From the NCBI RefSeq assembly GCF_003626755.1, contig NZ_RBCJ01000002.1:124001-188000 (forward strand): DNA of 64,000 bases, in the 5' to 3' direction. The DNA comes from Ulvibacterium marinum (lineage in GTDB: Bacteria; Bacteroidota; Bacteroidia; Flavobacteriales; Flavobacteriaceae). Both the position numbers and the translations under genes were made by a program. The notes beneath the pieces are model-generated. The model was not told the origin of the DNA, ran no database searches, and worked only from the letters and a program-made list of their open reading frames with translations. This document shows positions 25,697 to 35,299 of the stretch, piece by piece; the first letter of the stretch is position 1; each line of letters opens with the position of its first letter.

Positions 25697-27262
25697 CTAA
25701 TCCAGTTTTTCCTTTTCAAAATCGGTATCATTAACCCAACCTGTGTTCATTTCCTCACCATTCATGAATCTCTCGTAGAAATTACTTTCCTTACCTATAT
25801 AGGGATAACTTTCAAAAACTTCACCATTTCCCAAAACACGTGGATCTTGTTGGGTTTCCAACGTTGTGAATAGCAGTTCTGAAAGCTCTGTTTTTATGGA
25901 TTTCATTTCATCCATATCAGCCAAATTATCCATACATAAAGGGTCTTTCCCTATTTGGTAAAGTTCCTCTTCGGGCCTTTTTCCAAAGTTCATCTGCCAA
26001 TATTCGGCGTTTTCTCCATTCCGCCTTAGATCAAGAATTACCGTTTTTGTGGGAGAACCATCCGTATTGAGATATCCTGTCTCCGGATTTCCTGCAGGCC
26101 ATCGTGTCGGCTCAAAATTTTTGACATATAAATACTCTTCCTTTACGATTCCACGAATAGGGTAACCTTGGTCCTTGGGTCTGCCTACATCATGGCGTTC
26201 CTTCCCAAAAACAACAAAATCCCTATCCGTATTACTTTTTGAGTCGCCAAAAACATCGGTCAGACTTTTTCCTGGGGTAGGGGCCATTTGAGTCTTTTCC
26301 CATTCCAATCCGGCGATTTCGATAAAGGTAGGTGCGAAGTCAATGAAACTAACATACTCTTGAACTATCCTTCCTGGATTTTTGATTCCTTTGGGCCACA
26401 TAATAGCCAACGGCAAATGGTTAGAAAGCTCATATTCCTGTCCTTTTATGCGAGGAAAGGGCATTCCATTGTCCGCAGTGACTACAATAATCGTATTCTC
26501 CAATTGGCCATTGGCCTCCAAAGTGGCAATTATTTTTTCCAGATGAAAATCGAAATATTCCACTTCATAAGCATAGTCCAGCATATCGGTTCTAACCATT
26601 TCGTTATCAGGCCAAAAAGCGGGTACTTCCGTGATATCCGATAATTCCTTTTTTCCTTTTCCAATACCTGTTCCATATTCATAGGCACGATGGGGTTCAT
26701 AACCCCCATACCAAAAACACCACGGGGTATTGGTAGAGGCACTGTCCAAAAAGACCTCAAAATTTGCACTATAATCGTTTCTGGAGATTTTGGTCGTCGG
26801 TGGGTTGATTGTTTTGTCCTTATATGCCTTTCCCGTAAGCTCACGGGGTATTCCACTGGCGGATACCGCCTTACCCGGGCCCCAGCCCTTACCCGTAAAC
26901 CCTGTGGTATATCCATTTTCTCCCAGAGCTTCCACATAACTTTTAAATTTCAATGGAAAGTTGTTCCAATGATTGGCAGCTTCCTCCAACTGCCATGAAT
27001 TACGGCCGGTAAGAATCGCTGAACGAGAAGGGGCACATTTGGCGTTCGGTGTATAGGCGTTCATAAAGAGCAGGCCCTCTTTGGCTACCCTATCGAATGC
27101 CGGGGTCTTTACCCAATTTGTCCCGTAAGCACCCATATGGGGAAAGGAGGCATCATCGGCGATACAGAACAAAATATTGGGTCGTTGGTCAACTTCGATT
27201 TTTTTTTCGGAACATGAAAATAGACTCAACAGAACGAAAATTGAAATCGTAATCCTTTTCAT
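25697..27262 (-). CDS. Sulfatase lipoprotein, heparan N-sulfatase-like (family S1)
   Basis: A 521-residue sulfatase with lipobox LFSC (Cys17). Asp36-Asp37 (FCIADDASF) and Cys76 in [17 protein letters not shown] are the metal and formylglycine sites. It is clearly paralogous to the sulfatase at 22359-23996: both have VKTPxFDRxAxEG, the CAPSRSA(I/L)xTGRxxWQ block and SDNGMxFPR-like motifs ([16 protein letters not shown] here). Two related N-sulfatase-like enzymes plus one arylsulfatase suggest a substrate with more than one kind of sulfate. It is 20 bp downstream of the symporter gene. Confidence 0.92.
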   Translation of the reverse strand: MKRITISIFVLLSLFSCSEKKIEVDQRPNILFCIADDASFPHMGAYGTNWVKTPAFDRVAKEGLLFMNAYTPNAKCAPSRSAILTGRNSWQLEEAANHWNNFPLKFKSYVEALGENGYTTGFTGKGWGPGKAVSASGIPRELTGKAYKDKTINPPTTKISRNDYSANFEVFLDSASTNTPWCFWYGGYEPHRAYEYGTGIGKGKKELSDITEVPAFWPDNEMVRTDMLDYAYEVEYFDFHLEKIIATLEANGQLENTIIVVTADNGMPFPRIKGQEYELSNHLPLAIMWPKGIKNPGRIVQEYVSFIDFAPTFIEIAGLEWEKTQMAPTPGKSLTDVFGDSKSNTDRDFVVFGKERHDVGRPKDQGYPIRGIVKEEYLYVKNFEPTRWPAGNPETGYLNTDGSPTKTVILDLRRNGENAEYWQMNFGKRPEEELYQIGKDPLCMDNLADMDEMKSIKTELSELLFTTLETQQDPRVLGNGEVFESYPYIGKESNFYERFMNGEEMNTGWVNDTDFEKEKLD

Positions 27263-27282
27263 TTTTTAAGCTTCTTCATTGA

Positions 27283-29019
27283 TTAGGGTAACTTTGTGGA
27301 TGGACCTTTCAAAATCCTATCAAACGCTTCAAAAATTATGGCGATTGAAATAACCAAAGCCGATCCGATGAAGTTTAACCATAGATACCCTAGTTTTTCC
27401 TCTCCGGATGGGTGGATATGTATTAGGTTATAATATAAGACAAAAACAATCAACTGTGTTAATAGGGCCGCAAAAAAGACGGCATTTCCCTTGACAAATT
27501 TTAAGAAAAAAGCCAATAAAAATATACCCAGTACATTACCATAAAATATGGAACCGATAATGTTGACCAATTGGATTAAGTTATCAAAAAGGTTGGCAAT
27601 ACTTGCGATGGCAATCGCTACAATTCCCCAAAGAAGTGTAAACAGTTTTGAAACGGTAACATAATGCTTCTGGCTGAAATCACCATTTTTGTTCCGCTTG
27701 TATAGGTCTAAAGCGGTAATAGTCCCCAAAGCATTGAGCTCCGAGGCGGTTGAGGACATTGCTGCAGAAAGAATAACAGCCAAGAGAAGACCGATCAAAC
27801 CTGTAGGCAGATTGTTTAAAATAAAATGAATAAAGACATAGTCCTTATCGTTGGTCTCTACATCATTGTTGGCCTGCTGTATCAGCGCGCGCGCCGTAGC
27901 TCTATTGGTACTGTCTTTTTTATTTATGTTCATGATCTGGCGTTCGGCTTCCTCGACCGCCGTATATTCCTTTATCTCCAGCGCCACGGAGAATTTATTT
28001 TGAGCCATTCTTTTTTCATCCTCCAGTTTCTTCTGTCCTTCCTGAAGCAATTTATAATCTTCGGCATATTCCGATTCCATTACGGCCTGCGTGGCAGAGG
28101 GATTGAAGTTTAAGGGTGAAGGGTTATATTGATAAAAAACAAATACCATAACACCTACAAGAAGAATGAAGAATTGCATTGGAATCTTAAAAATACCATT
28201 AAAGACAAGCCCTAACTGACTTTCACGTAAAGATTTACCAGATAGATAGCGCTGAACTTGACTTTGATCCGTGCCAAAATAGGCCAACGCTAAAAACAGT
28301 CCACCCGTTATGCCGCTCCAAAAAGTATATCTGCTTTTTGGGTCAAGGCTAAAATCCAAAATTTCCAGTTTATTACTAGCACCTGCCACTTTCATGGCCT
28401 TATTAAAGGAAATATCGGCTGGGAGATATCCAAGAATGAAAAAGAAAGTAATGAACATACCCAACATGATCACGAACATTTGCTGTTTTTGGGTAACACT
28501 AACAGCCTTTGTACCACCGGAAACGGTGTAAATGATAACCAATATACCTATAATGATGTTGAGCGTTCGCAAGTCCCATCCTAGAACTGCGGACAAAATT
28601 ATGGATGGCGCAAAAATAGTAATGCCGGCGGCCAGACCTCGTTGCACCAAAAAAAGTACTGCCGCCAATGTTCGGGTCTTAAGGTCAAAACGATTTTCCA
28701 AAAACTCATACGCTGTGTAAACCTTTAGCTTGTGGTAAATAGGAACAAAGACCAAACAGATAATGACCATAGCGATGGGCAGGCCAAAGTAAAACTGTAC
28801 AAAACCCATTCCATCGTGGAAGGCTTGCCCCGGAGTGGACAAAAAAGTTATGGCACTAGCCTGTGTAGCCATTACGGAAAGACCTATTGTCCACCATTTG
28901 GCCTCGTTTCCACCACGAACATAGTCGTTTACATTGGAACTGCCTCTGGTTTTCCAAACCCCATAGGCAACAATGAACAATAAAGTTCCGGACAATATAA
29001 TCCAATCTAAGGCTCCCAT
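27283..29019 (-). CDS. Sodium:solute symporter (SSS family)
   Basis: A 578-residue inner membrane Na+-coupled transporter with about 13 hydrophobic segments. Family signatures include WWTIGLSVMATQASAITFLSTPG and LVFNGIFKIPMQFFILLVGV. A hydrophilic insert of roughly 70 residues (about 325-390, rich in Glu, Lys and Gln) separates two membrane segments. The gene lies directly after a 33-residue membrane protein gene (TAA and ATG adjacent) and upstream of two sulfatases, in the order PIG-L, small protein, symporter, sulfatase, sulfatase. It probably imports the product released by the surface enzymes. Confidence 0.92.
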   Translation of the reverse strand: MGALDWIILSGTLLFIVAYGVWKTRGSSNVNDYVRGGNEAKWWTIGLSVMATQASAITFLSTPGQAFHDGMGFVQFYFGLPIAMVIICLVFVPIYHKLKVYTAYEFLENRFDLKTRTLAAVLFLVQRGLAAGITIFAPSIILSAVLGWDLRTLNIIIGILVIIYTVSGGTKAVSVTQKQQMFVIMLGMFITFFFILGYLPADISFNKAMKVAGASNKLEILDFSLDPKSRYTFWSGITGGLFLALAYFGTDQSQVQRYLSGKSLRESQLGLVFNGIFKIPMQFFILLVGVMVFVFYQYNPSPLNFNPSATQAVMESEYAEDYKLLQEGQKKLEDEKRMAQNKFSVALEIKEYTAVEEAERQIMNINKKDSTNRATARALIQQANNDVETNDKDYVFIHFILNNLPTGLIGLLLAVILSAAMSSTASELNALGTITALDLYKRNKNGDFSQKHYVTVSKLFTLLWGIVAIAIASIANLFDNLIQLVNIIGSIFYGNVLGIFLLAFFLKFVKGNAVFFAALLTQLIVFVLYYNLIHIHPSGEEKLGYLWLNFIGSALVISIAIIFEAFDRILKGPSTKLP

Positions 29020-29121
29020 TTAGATAAAGGCTGTCATTATGTAGTAAAAGAAAAGAACATATATCAGATTAAGGATCAAGACCAAGGAGTATTCTTTTTT
29101 CCAAACTAATTTTTCCAGCAT
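29020..29121 (-). CDS. Small single-span membrane protein (33 residues)
   Basis: This short gene lies exactly between the deacetylase stop (29125) and the symporter start (29019). Its ATG is at 29121 and its TAA abuts the symporter ATG. The product MLEKLVWKKEYSLVLILNLI... has a basic N-terminal stretch, then one hydrophobic segment (about residues 13-33). The perfect fit into a tightly packed operon supports a real gene, perhaps an accessory subunit of the SSS symporter. No known family is recognised, and the accessory role is inference. Confidence 0.65.
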   Translation of the reverse strand: MLEKLVWKKEYSLVLILNLIYVLFFYYIMTAFI

Positions 29122-29124
29122 TGT

Positions 29125-31662
29125 CTATCCTTTTCCTTTTACTTGGGTATCCGTATCGATCTTTTCCTTTCCTAGCGAAAGCATGTTCGAGAATAATTTA
29201 TAGGCACCGGGAACTCCGGCCGGTAGCTCCCTGAAAAAGCTTAACCCCGTATAAATATAGTGGCCCTTTCCATATGGAGCTACAATAAGGCTGCCGTTAG
29301 TCTTTGGTTCACCCTGATCGTTCATGGACAAAATCGGGGTAAACTCTCCGGACCATTTATTGGGAAAGTAAAGCCCACGTTCTTGTACCCATCCGTTAAA
29401 ATCCTCATGGGTAATGGCGTTGGGAAAATTTACTATAGGGTGATTCTTGGCCAAAATCTCTACATTGGAATTTTCGTCGGTAACCCTATCACGGGATAGT
29501 GTAATAGGGTAGGGGGCAATATTAGGGAATTGAGAGTCCCATCTACCTGAAGTATTATATTGAACAATAAGGTTTCCACCATTTTTGGTGTAATCCAATA
29601 GGTATCGTTGTTTAAACTTTAATTCGTCCACAACATTATAAGCCCTGATACCTACCACTAAAGCATCGAATTTTTTTAAGTTCTCAGGGGTAATATCCTT
29701 TGGATCCACAAGATGAACGGTATACCCGATCTGCTCCAAACTCTCCGGGACCTTGTCCCCAGCTCCCATAATGTAACCGATATTTTCCCCTGTTTTTTGA
29801 ATGTTTAACCGAACTACTTTGGCTTCCGATGGCAGCAGTACGGATTGAGTAGGAATATGGTCATAGGAAATAGTAACCAATTCTTTCGAAATTTCACTTC
29901 CATTGATTTTGACCAAAGGCGTGATGTAACTTTCATCCTCATAAGAGGGCGGTATCATTGAAAAGATCAATGTCTGTTCGTCTCCTTTCTTTGCTATTTT
30001 GAAGGACTTTATTTCTTGTTCTACCGTCCAGCCCTTGGAAAAGCAAAGCTGAACCTTCCCCTCAACACTATCAGCATGCGCCTTTACGGTAATTGGAATC
30101 TTCTTAGGTTCGGCATTGGCAAAGATCAAAACCTTATCATCGAAACGTGCCGTAGCTTTGGGCAAAATTTCAAAGGGGCGATAGAGTTCCCCTTTATCCC
30201 TTTCCGAATAGCGATGTACCACAGGCTTTTTGAAGGATATTGAATTTCCATTGAAATCGAGTACAAATTGGGCTTCAAAGGGCTTGGGGGTTTCCGGCTT
30301 TCCGATCCATTCTTGTTTTTCCACGGAATACATACCCAGGCTACCTTTTTTATTTAGCCAGTAGGGACTTGTATAGGCCGTATTTTTAGGAACTTCAAGA
30401 TTAAGCGTAAGATTAAATTTTTGATTTTCCTTTAGGGCGATGTCTTTTTCGTCCGTCATTTTACCGGACAATAAGACCGATTTCAGCACTACATCCACCT
30501 TACTTCGGTTAATAGCCTCTATATCTATTTCAACCGACTCTCCGGGATTTGTATAAGATTCAGCGGCCGAAGCCTCAAGATAAAGCCCTGTTACGTCCAG
30601 AATAAGCTTCTTGATCTCTTTGGACTTAATTTCCCGCCAGTGATCGTCCTTAAGTTCCTTAATCAATTCATAAGCCTGTAAAAGCTCATCAATATGTTCC
30701 GCTGGGTCCATAAAATTAAAGGTCTTTTCTACTTGGGTCAGGATGGCACCAATGGCTGCTCCACCTTCTAGACGTGACCAACTTGTATCCACCCCTTCAA
30801 AAATATTGGTCTTATCCTTGGGTAGCGTTCCCTTTATGAGTTCAAGGTATTCGTTTTCTGATCCCCGGACGGACAATGTTCCAAATCCTTGGGATCTATG
30901 TTGACTTCTAGATCGGGACGCTATTTCATTGTTAGAAACGCCCAAAACGGGATAATAGGTGCCAATGTCCGCGGTCAGCATCTTGGATTTATCCGCTTTT
31001 TCAAAGTTCTCCCTACTTCCATAGAACCACCAAAATGTATTAAAGAACAACCTTTTGGGTTGCCAAGTCTCCGTATAGGTAAGCTGTTCAGGATATTCTT
31101 TAGGGTCTCCCGTTAAATCAAATGCCTCTACACTTAATAGGGCAGATGAAGTATGGTGGCCATGCGTAGTTCCGGGAGTCCTGTGATCAAATCGATTGAT
31201 AATGACATCGGGTTTAAAATTCCGAATGGCCCAGACCACATCCGCCAAGACCTGGTTTTCGTTCCATATTTTCAGCGTTTCCTTCGGATGTTTGGAATAC
31301 CCGAAATCATTGGCACGGGAAAAGATTTGCTCCCCACCATCAATTCGACGGGCGGCCAAAAGCTCTTGGGTACGGAGTACGCCCAAAAGTTCCCTAAGCT
31401 CTGGGCCTATCATATTTTGTCCGCCATCTCCTCGAGTAAGTGACAAATAGGCTGTTCTGGCCTTTTTCTCATTGGCAAAATAAGATATAAGCCTGGTATT
31501 TTCGTCATCAGGATGTGCCGCGACATATAAAACCGATCCCAAAAAATTTAATTTTTGGAGGGATTGAAAAATTTCGGAGGAGGGAGTATTTTTAGCGGTT
31601 TGGACATGGCCTTTGAAGGGACTTAGCAGAAGCACAGCAAAGAATACCAAAATATGGCGCAT
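29125..31662 (-). CDS. Secreted PIG-L family N-deacetylase with C-terminal extension
   Basis: An 845-residue protein with a Sec signal (1-20) and an N-terminal LmbE/PIG-L domain carrying the zinc motif AAHPDDE (His50, Asp53) and the third-ligand region TTHGHHTSS. PIG-L enzymes remove N-acyl groups from amino sugars. The C-terminal half has beta-rich domains and a glutamine-amidotransferase-like fold (DALVVGIRAYNVVDELKF, GGNLIVQYNTSG) without obvious catalytic Cys. It is the first gene of the PIG-L/small protein/SSS/sulfatase/sulfatase operon, with a -7-like TATATTTG before its start. With the sulfatases it suggests removal of N-acyl and sulfate groups from an external substrate. Confidence 0.88.
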   Translation of the reverse strand: MRHILVFFAVLLLSPFKGHVQTAKNTPSSEIFQSLQKLNFLGSVLYVAAHPDDENTRLISYFANEKKARTAYLSLTRGDGGQNMIGPELRELLGVLRTQELLAARRIDGGEQIFSRANDFGYSKHPKETLKIWNENQVLADVVWAIRNFKPDVIINRFDHRTPGTTHGHHTSSALLSVEAFDLTGDPKEYPEQLTYTETWQPKRLFFNTFWWFYGSRENFEKADKSKMLTADIGTYYPVLGVSNNEIASRSRSQHRSQGFGTLSVRGSENEYLELIKGTLPKDKTNIFEGVDTSWSRLEGGAAIGAILTQVEKTFNFMDPAEHIDELLQAYELIKELKDDHWREIKSKEIKKLILDVTGLYLEASAAESYTNPGESVEIDIEAINRSKVDVVLKSVLLSGKMTDEKDIALKENQKFNLTLNLEVPKNTAYTSPYWLNKKGSLGMYSVEKQEWIGKPETPKPFEAQFVLDFNGNSISFKKPVVHRYSERDKGELYRPFEILPKATARFDDKVLIFANAEPKKIPITVKAHADSVEGKVQLCFSKGWTVEQEIKSFKIAKKGDEQTLIFSMIPPSYEDESYITPLVKINGSEISKELVTISYDHIPTQSVLLPSEAKVVRLNIQKTGENIGYIMGAGDKVPESLEQIGYTVHLVDPKDITPENLKKFDALVVGIRAYNVVDELKFKQRYLLDYTKNGGNLIVQYNTSGRWDSQFPNIAPYPITLSRDRVTDENSNVEILAKNHPIVNFPNAITHEDFNGWVQERGLYFPNKWSGEFTPILSMNDQGEPKTNGSLIVAPYGKGHYIYTGLSFFRELPAGVPGAYKLFSNMLSLGKEKIDTDTQVKGKG

Positions 31663-31751
31663 ATCAAAGGGTTTTGTCGGCGACCAAATATAGAAAGATT
31701 AAAATGGGATGGAATTACATTTAGAACTTCTTTAACAAACTAACAAATTTC

Positions 31752-32297
31752 CTATTCACCCTTAATTTCTTTAGTGGCATCAATAAGTGCCACGGCTTTT
31801 TGGAGGAGAAGATTGTTTGGATAGGTCAAGAGTTCACCATTGTCTTTTCTTAAATACATATGGTAGGCCTTTATATCTTCAATAAGATAGGTCTCGTAAT
31901 TTGCTTCTTTATCGGCTATGTCCTTATCCATTATTCTTATTCGGTCACCAATTTTGTAGGGGAAGGAAAAAAACAAAATAACCCCTGCGGTAATATTACT
32001 TATGATGGACCATTGCGCAAAAAGCGCCACTCCTATTACGGCGAAAACCGAAGAAAATATGAGCCCCAGATCTTTTATGTTCACGCCCCATATTAAGGTT
32101 AACGCTACTACACCAATAATAGTAATGGCAATAGATACATACTTGATTATAAGTAAGGTACGGGCTCTGTTTAGGTCACTGATCTTGCCGACCTTCCGAA
32201 TGGCCTTCTCAAAAATAAACCTCAGTACCAATAGGACAACCAAGGTAGCCAAGGTTGCTATTAATTCCGTCCTGTAGTCAAAAAAGATATTTTCCAT
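31752..32297 (-). CDS. Small MscS-family mechanosensitive channel
   Basis: A 181-residue membrane protein with three predicted spans (about 12-30, 50-70 and 74-110). The third span is a Gly/Ala-rich pore helix leading into ISNITAGVILFFSFPYKIGDRIRI, the MscS beta-domain signature. It is shorter than E. coli MscS (286) and keeps only pore and upper beta domain, like many flavobacterial homologs. It should release solutes during osmotic downshock. It starts 5 bp after the lipoprotein gene at 32303, as the last gene of the DUF2520/kdsC/maf/lipoprotein group. Confidence 0.9.
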   Translation of the reverse strand: MENIFFDYRTELIATLATLVVLLVLRFIFEKAIRKVGKISDLNRARTLLIIKYVSIAITIIGVVALTLIWGVNIKDLGLIFSSVFAVIGVALFAQWSIISNITAGVILFFSFPYKIGDRIRIMDKDIADKEANYETYLIEDIKAYHMYLRKDNGELLTYPNNLLLQKAVALIDATKEIKGE

Positions 32298-32302
32298 GAA
32301 GA

Positions 32303-33256
32303 TTATAACCCTAGACTATCGCGCAAAGATACGTGCTCATTTCCATTTTTTTGCCAATAGGGCGATTTTATGGATTTGATTCTCTTGGCCTTTGAGGTCA
32401 TGGTTTTAGCCCCTTCACCATAACCGCTGATGAAGGTTTCCGTCCAACCTTCAATGGTATACGGGAAGGCTGTAGAAAATTTGATTTTAAGTGTTCTTTG
32501 TAATTCTGGATAAACAATGAGGTATTCACTTTCTTCACCGTTTTCGGTCAAACTAGCATTGGCATTATAGGATTTTAATTCTTTATGGGAGAGTCTAATG
32601 TATTCCATGGAAGGTACAATCTTAAAATCCCCGATAGGTAAATCTTTCGGATCGATTCGAATTTTGTTCCATAATTCATTTTCCAAAGTAACCTTGTCCA
32701 GAGTCAAGTTTTGGTCCGCCTCAGATTCAAAATAGGAATGGGACATTACTTCAAATTGATCTCTATTGTTCAATTGGGCATAGACTTGTCCACACCATTC
32801 CTGTGCAGAAAATGTAATCTTCAATGCATGTGCATTGTCATGAACGGGATAAAAACTACTACTCATAATGGAATATGGGTACACCCCGGTAAGGTATTTC
32901 TTTGTGCTATTTAGTTTTAACACGGGGATGTTATCTGACTTGTGGGCATCCGCCTTTACCTGTTTATCAGCGGAAAAAGGCTCAGTGACAAAGACTAAAA
33001 CAGCATGCCCGTCCCGCATTTGTCCATATCGCGGCTGCTGCAAAGCATAGGAGGTTATCTCGGCTTGGCCAGAGTACCAATACTCCTTAAATTCCTGGGA
33101 AAGTTTCTTTTTGGGCTTTTCAATAGTAGTTTTCGTACCTTCATTCAAGGCAATGTCCTTGTTTTCTTCAACACCACTTTCCTTACATGAATCCATAGTG
33201 GTCACTACAATTGCAAATAACACTATGGCCAATTCAAACTTGATCCATTTTTTCAT
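32303..33256 (-). CDS. Conserved flavobacterial lipoprotein of unknown function
   Basis: A 317-residue protein with a hydrophobic N-terminus and a Cys at residue 24 (TMDSCKES), consistent with lipidation. The body is mixed alpha/beta with no catalytic motif I recognise (YWYSGQAEITSYALQQPRYG, HAVLVFVTEPFS, AQEWCGQVYAQL). It sits 33 bp downstream of maf. Proteins like it are sometimes labelled septum formation inhibitor Maf because of that neighbour, but it has no Maf motif. Its place next to Maf, KdsC and MscS hints at an envelope role, unproved. Confidence 0.8.
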   Translation of the reverse strand: MKKWIKFELAIVLFAIVVTTMDSCKESGVEENKDIALNEGTKTTIEKPKKKLSQEFKEYWYSGQAEITSYALQQPRYGQMRDGHAVLVFVTEPFSADKQVKADAHKSDNIPVLKLNSTKKYLTGVYPYSIMSSSFYPVHDNAHALKITFSAQEWCGQVYAQLNNRDQFEVMSHSYFESEADQNLTLDKVTLENELWNKIRIDPKDLPIGDFKIVPSMEYIRLSHKELKSYNANASLTENGEESEYLIVYPELQRTLKIKFSTAFPYTIEGWTETFISGYGEGAKTMTSKAKRIKSIKSPYWQKNGNEHVSLRDSLGL

Positions 33257-33289
33257 TACGTCAGTTTTTTCAAAATTACCGAAAAAGCA

Positions 33290-33877
33290 TCAACCCACCA
33301 TATCAGTTAACGTTTTGTAGACCAAATGAGTGGGCAGGCCTACCACATTTGTATAAGACCCTTTAATTTTTTTAATAGCTATTAGACCTATCCAATCCTG
33401 TATGCCATAACCTCCAGCTTTATCAAAAGGTTCATAGGTATTCACGTAAAACTGGATTTCCTCATCGGTAAGCTTTTTGAATTTAACTCTAGTAGTCTCC
33501 GTAACTATCCTTTGTTTGGATGTGGTTGTAAAACACACAGAGGTAATAACTTCGTGCCAATCCCCGGAAAGTGTTTTGAGCATGGCGAAAGCGGCGGCAG
33601 TATTGACCGGTTTGGCCAAGGATTTTTCGTTGTGCCAGACCACTGTATCCGAGGTTATTAATATTTCGTTTGGCTTTAGTTCACCATTGAAAGCCGTTGC
33701 TTTTAATTGCGCCAAATAGTAGGGAATTTCAGGTCCTTTCAGCTGCGCGGGGTGTTTTTCTTCAACGGGCCTTAAACGGATCTCAAAATCCAGCCCTAGT
33801 TCTCTAAAAAATTGTTGTCGCCGCGGTGAACCTGAAGCTAAAATTAATGCGTAATCCTTTAACCTTTCCTGTAACAT
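33290..33877 (-). CDS. maf: Maf family nucleoside triphosphate pyrophosphatase
   Basis: A 195-residue house-cleaning enzyme that hydrolyses non-canonical or UTP/dTTP-type nucleotides to monophosphates. The N-terminal LILASGSPRRQQ is the Maf signature, followed by SDTVVWHNEKSLAKP with the catalytic Asp and a C-terminal GGYGIQDWIG. It follows kdsC by 6 bp. Length and motifs are normal. Confidence 0.93.
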   Translation of the reverse strand: MLQERLKDYALILASGSPRRQQFFRELGLDFEIRLRPVEEKHPAQLKGPEIPYYLAQLKATAFNGELKPNEILITSDTVVWHNEKSLAKPVNTAAAFAMLKTLSGDWHEVITSVCFTTTSKQRIVTETTRVKFKKLTDEEIQFYVNTYEPFDKAGGYGIQDWIGLIAIKKIKGSYTNVVGLPTHLVYKTLTDMVG

Positions 33878-33883
33878 TGGGTC

Positions 33884-34411
33884 TTAGACCTTTTGGGTTT
33901 CAATGGGACTATACCAATGCCCTTTCACTTTTAAGACTTGTTCTATAACGTCCCTTACACAACCATTGCCCCCATTTTTGTGTGAAACATATTTGCAAAT
34001 GGCTTTCACCTCTTGTACTGCATTTTGCGGGCATGTGGGAAGGGCCACCTTTTGTAGGGGAGGGATATCTGGCAGATCATCTCCCATATATAGTACATTA
34101 TCCGGATCTATGTCTTGTCCTCTTAAATACTCTTCCAGGGGTGCGACTTTATAATGGGCTCCCATGTAAATGTGGTTTACCCCCAATCCTTTTAATCGCT
34201 CCCGAACCCCTTCATTGCTACCTGCTGTAATAATGCATACATTATACCCTTTATCAATGGCCGTCTTAAGGGCGTAGCCATCCCTAACATTCATTTGTCT
34301 TAGCATTTCTCCGGAAGTGGTGACCAAAAGTGTCCCGTCCGTAAATACTCCGTCAACATCAAAGACAAACGTGGTAATATCCTTTAAAATTTCCTTATAG
34401 TTCTTTTCCAT
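33884..34411 (-). CDS. kdsC: KDO 8-phosphate phosphatase-like HAD hydrolase
   Basis: A 175-residue HAD-IIIA phosphatase without cap domain. Asp18 and Asp20 (VFDVDGVFTDG) are nucleophile and acid/base; MNVRDGYALK, TAGSNEGVRERL and YMGDDLPDIP match KdsC, which makes free KDO for lipopolysaccharide. The C-terminal loop HKNGGNGCVRDVIEQVL is the KdsC glycine-rich tail that closes the active site. It overlaps the DUF2520 gene by 17 bp, implying coupling. Confidence 0.9.
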   Translation of the reverse strand: MEKNYKEILKDITTFVFDVDGVFTDGTLLVTTSGEMLRQMNVRDGYALKTAIDKGYNVCIITAGSNEGVRERLKGLGVNHIYMGAHYKVAPLEEYLRGQDIDPDNVLYMGDDLPDIPPLQKVALPTCPQNAVQEVKAICKYVSHKNGGNGCVRDVIEQVLKVKGHWYSPIETQKV

Positions 34412-35159
34412 AGGTTTCTTGTATAGACCGACTCAATAATCGGTAAATCTCTTTGTGGTTTTCTTCTTTTAGTAAATCGATATGTTTTTGCATCGTACCT
34501 TTATCCGTTCTACGTGCCGGTCCGGTCTGGGATTCATAGGGCGAAAGCGTTTCAATTTTTTTTACGGTCTTGGAAATCAAGGGTTTCAAAATATCGAAAG
34601 AAAGGTTGCTCTTTTCACAGATTTCATGTGCAATATGGAACATATGATTGGAAAAATTATTTGCAAAAACGGCAGTTAAATGAAGCTTTTTACGTTGTTC
34701 CGAATCAACAAAATATACCCTATTGGAAATGAGCGAGGCCAATTTATGCAATAGTTGCCCATCTGCTTCAACTTTGGTTTCCAGACAAATGGGGACTTCC
34801 TTAAAATCTATAGGTTGCCCTTTGGTAAAAGTTTGTAACGGATAAAAAACGCCTGTTCTTAAGTTTGACGGTAATTCGTTCAATGGAGCACTCCCCGAAG
34901 TATGAATCACCAGTCCCTTTTTGTCCTTTAGAAACTGGGATACGGTGGAAATGGCATCATCGCTTACCGCTATTATGTAAATATCCGAATCCGTGATTGA
35001 TTTGAAATCTGAGGAGGCTTTGGTTTTGTTCCTGTAATAGGCAATTGCATCCAGATTACGCCCTATTACCTGGTTCACTTTGATTTCTTTGTGTTTTGAG
35101 AAAGTATCCCATAGATGTTTGGCGACATTTCCCGTACCTAATATGGAGATTGAAATCAT
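34395..35159 (-). CDS. Rossmann-like and DUF2520 domain protein
   Basis: A 254-residue protein with an N-terminal NAD(P)-binding fold (ISILGTGNVAKHLW), a middle part with IHTSGSAPLNEL and GVFYPLQTFTKG, and a C-terminal helical DUF2520 domain (NNFSNHMFHIAHEICE, GPARRTDKGTMQKHIDLL). The start at 35159 is an ATG; a TTG 6 bp upstream is possible. Its reaction is not known, but it resembles ketopantoate/pyrroline-5-carboxylate reductase folds. It is the first gene of the maf/kdsC operon and divergent from ccsBA. Confidence 0.88.
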   Translation of the reverse strand: MISISILGTGNVAKHLWDTFSKHKEIKVNQVIGRNLDAIAYYRNKTKASSDFKSITDSDIYIIAVSDDAISTVSQFLKDKKGLVIHTSGSAPLNELPSNLRTGVFYPLQTFTKGQPIDFKEVPICLETKVEADGQLLHKLASLISNRVYFVDSEQRKKLHLTAVFANNFSNHMFHIAHEICEKSNLSFDILKPLISKTVKKIETLSPYESQTGPARRTDKGTMQKHIDLLKEENHKEIYRLLSRSIQETYGKEL

Positions 35160-35262
35160 ACGCAAATTTAGAGATATTATTACACCTTTAATTCATTTAT
35201 CTTTAACAGTTTTGTTTAAGCTTTTAATTGGGTATTGCCTATTTAAAATCATAAAAAGACCG

Positions 35263-35270
35263 TATTTTTG
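35263..35270 (+). promoter_or_regulatory. -7 promoter element of the cytochrome c maturation gene
   Basis: TATTTTTG matches the Bacteroidetes -7 consensus TAnnTTTG exactly and lies 29 bp before the ATG at 35300. A TTG stands 25 bp upstream, slightly further than usual, so the -33 element is uncertain. Confidence 0.4.
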
Positions 35271-35299
35271 CCTTCTTTAAATGTAAATCCTTCGGCCAA

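Noticed and set aside
32303-33256. Label of septum formation inhibitor Maf for this gene
   Set aside because: No Maf motif is present; the real Maf with LILASGSPRR is the adjacent gene at 33290-33877.
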